This document shows positions 63,177-64,000 of a DNA stretch of 64,000 nucleotides, piece by piece. Origin of the DNA: CAVWQV01 sp963757115. GTDB taxonomy: Bacteria > Pseudomonadota > Alphaproteobacteria > Acetobacterales > Acetobacteraceae. Made by a program: the position numbers and the translations under genes. Where the stretch lies: NCBI GenBank assembly GCA_963757115.1, contig CAVWQV010000006.1, forward strand, positions 558,001-622,000. The letters are read 5' to 3'. How positions within the stretch are numbered: position 1 is the stretch's first letter; every line of letters starts with the position of its first letter. Below the pieces are notes generated by a model. It was not told the origin of the DNA and ran no database searches. It saw only the letters and a list, made by a program, of their open reading frames with translations.

Positions 63177-64000
63177 CTAGACGGTGAGCACGATCTTGCC
63201 CGCGTGCTCGCGAGACAGCAGCGCGGCCATGGCGATGCTCACGTCCCGGAGCGGGTAGGTGGTTGCGACGCGGGGGCGGAGCCGCCCTGCTTGCCACCAG
63301 CGCAACATCTCGCTGAGCCCGGCGGCAGCGGAGGCGGGGTCGCGCTCCGAGTTCGCCCCCCACACGACCCCGATCACCGAGACATTCTTCACCAGAACGA
63401 GGTTGGCCGGGATGGCGGGGACCCGGCCGGACGCGAAACCCACCACCAGCATTCGCGCTTCCCAGTTCGTGGCCCGCAGCGCCGAGTCGAACGCGTCGCC
63501 ACCCACCGGATCGAACACTACGTCCGCACCCGCGCCGCCGGTGAGCGCGCGGACGCGATCCCGGAGGTTTTCCTCGCGGTAATCGATCGCCTCGTCCGCT
63601 CCGTGCTCGCGCGCGACGACGCACTTGGCTGGGCTGCCAGCCGCAGCGATCACCCTGGCGCCGAGCTGCTTGCCGACCTCGACGGCGGCCAATCCGACGC
63701 CTCCCGCGGCGCCGAGCACGAGCAGCGTTTCGCCCGCACAGAGCCGTCCCCGGTGCGTCAGCGCGAAGTGCGCCGTGCCGTACGTGATCGGGAAGCTCGC
63801 GGCAGTGACCCAGTCCATCGCATCCGGGATCGGCACCACTAGCTCGTCGTCGAGCACGATCTCTTCGGCGAAGCCACCGGCCACGCGAAGATAGGCGACC
63901 ACCCGCTCGCCCACACGCCGCGCCGAGACGCTCGGCCCGACCTCCACCACCTCGCCCGCGATCTCAATGCCGGGGATGAAGGGGAACGGTGGTTTCACCT
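63177..64000 (-). CDS. NADPH:quinone oxidoreductase-like MDR protein (5' end outside window)
   Basis: About 270 residues of a zinc-free medium-chain reductase: FPFIPGIEIAGEVVEVG (family residues about 55-70), LVLGAAGGVGLAAVEVGKQLGARVIAAAGSP (NADPH Rossmann, in two runs), DEAIDYREENLRDRV and GGAGADVVFDPVGGDAFD. The first about 55 residues are beyond the window edge. The stop is at 63177. No structural zinc cysteines are visible, which fits the quinone reductase group. Confidence 0.88.
   Translation of the reverse strand, partial: VKPPFPFIPGIEIAGEVVEVGPSVSARRVGERVVAYLRVAGGFAEEIVLDDELVVPIPDAMDWVTAASFPITYGTAHFALTHRGRLCAGETLLVLGAAGGVGLAAVEVGKQLGARVIAAAGSPAKCVVAREHGADEAIDYREENLRDRVRALTGGAGADVVFDPVGGDAFDSALRATNWEARMLVVGFASGRVPAIPANLVLVKNVSVIGVVWGANSERDPASAAAGLSEMLRWWQAGRLRPRVATTYPLRDVSIAMAALLSREHAGKIVLTV

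Overview
The window is 64 kb of GC-rich DNA from an alphaproteobacterium. It most resembles Rhodospirillales/Acetobacteraceae. This rests on codon use, an F0 ATP-synthase operon with both b and b' subunits and an AtpZ-type protein, a phasin, SdhE, DUF29 proteins, and a palindromic element of the GGGGCCGCGGCCCC type. No rRNA, tRNA, CRISPR array, prophage or intact insertion sequence was seen. The lineage call is an inference from gene content, not from a marker gene.

Layout. 1-5.8 kb: a cut-off gene, a DUF29 gene and a five-gene branched-chain-amino-acid-type ABC importer (binding protein, two permeases, two ATPases) on the minus strand, divergent from an amidase. 7.6-9.3 kb: a possible ribosome-stress pair, a BaeRF-type release-factor homologue followed by an HPF/RaiA protein with a cold-shock-like tail. 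9.4-14.2 kb: an unrecognised 532-residue protein, a CBS protein, MscL and a ClC-CBS anion channel. 14.3-22.6 kb: DenD-like and diaminopropionate ammonia-lyase genes, a DUF2939 protein, OpgC with an SGNH hydrolase, an ABM monooxygenase, an NtaA-type flavin monooxygenase and an M20 peptidase. 22.6-25.2 kb: atpZ-atpB-atpE-b'-b. 25.2-31.9 kb: an ABC exporter, bactofilin, EI24 membrane protein, PfkB sugar/adenosine kinase, Ohr, alpha/beta hydrolase and enoyl-CoA hydratase. 32-41.5 kb: a small surface-antigen-like gene, a split MaoC hydratase, a nucleoside-permease-family gene, an extradiol dioxygenase, MsrP and a small membrane partner, a methyltransferase, Nudix, class II aldolase, luciferase-like monooxygenase and a second DUF29. 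41.5-47.4 kb: recG, sdhE, mfd. 47.5-54 kb: a tandem-duplicated membrane protein, a DsbA-family oxidoreductase, two SDRs, a zinc alcohol dehydrogenase, and a carotenoid oxygenase coupled to a membrane protein. 54-56.8 kb: a decayed aromatic/aryl-CoA catabolic locus. 57-64 kb: phasin, AidB-like acyl-CoA dehydrogenase, a sugar-acid set (2-keto-3-deoxyfuconate-type SDR, FAH hydrolase, PhyH-type dioxygenase), a DMT transporter and a cut-off quinone oxidoreductase.

More than a dozen genes carry single-base frameshifts of both signs, including the essential atpB. Many of these may be assembly errors. The 54-56.8 kb locus goes further: a 5'-less flavin oxidoreductase, a 5'-less RidA in inverted orientation, a Rieske oxygenase alpha subunit with three frameshifts, and a CoA ligase reduced to its two ends. 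Those changes cannot be explained by single-base errors. Nothing here is a clear new defence or mobile system. The most interesting leads are the BaeRF/HPF pair, the unrecognised 532-residue protein, the MsrP partner, the arginine Walker A motif of LivF, and the decayed catabolic locus.
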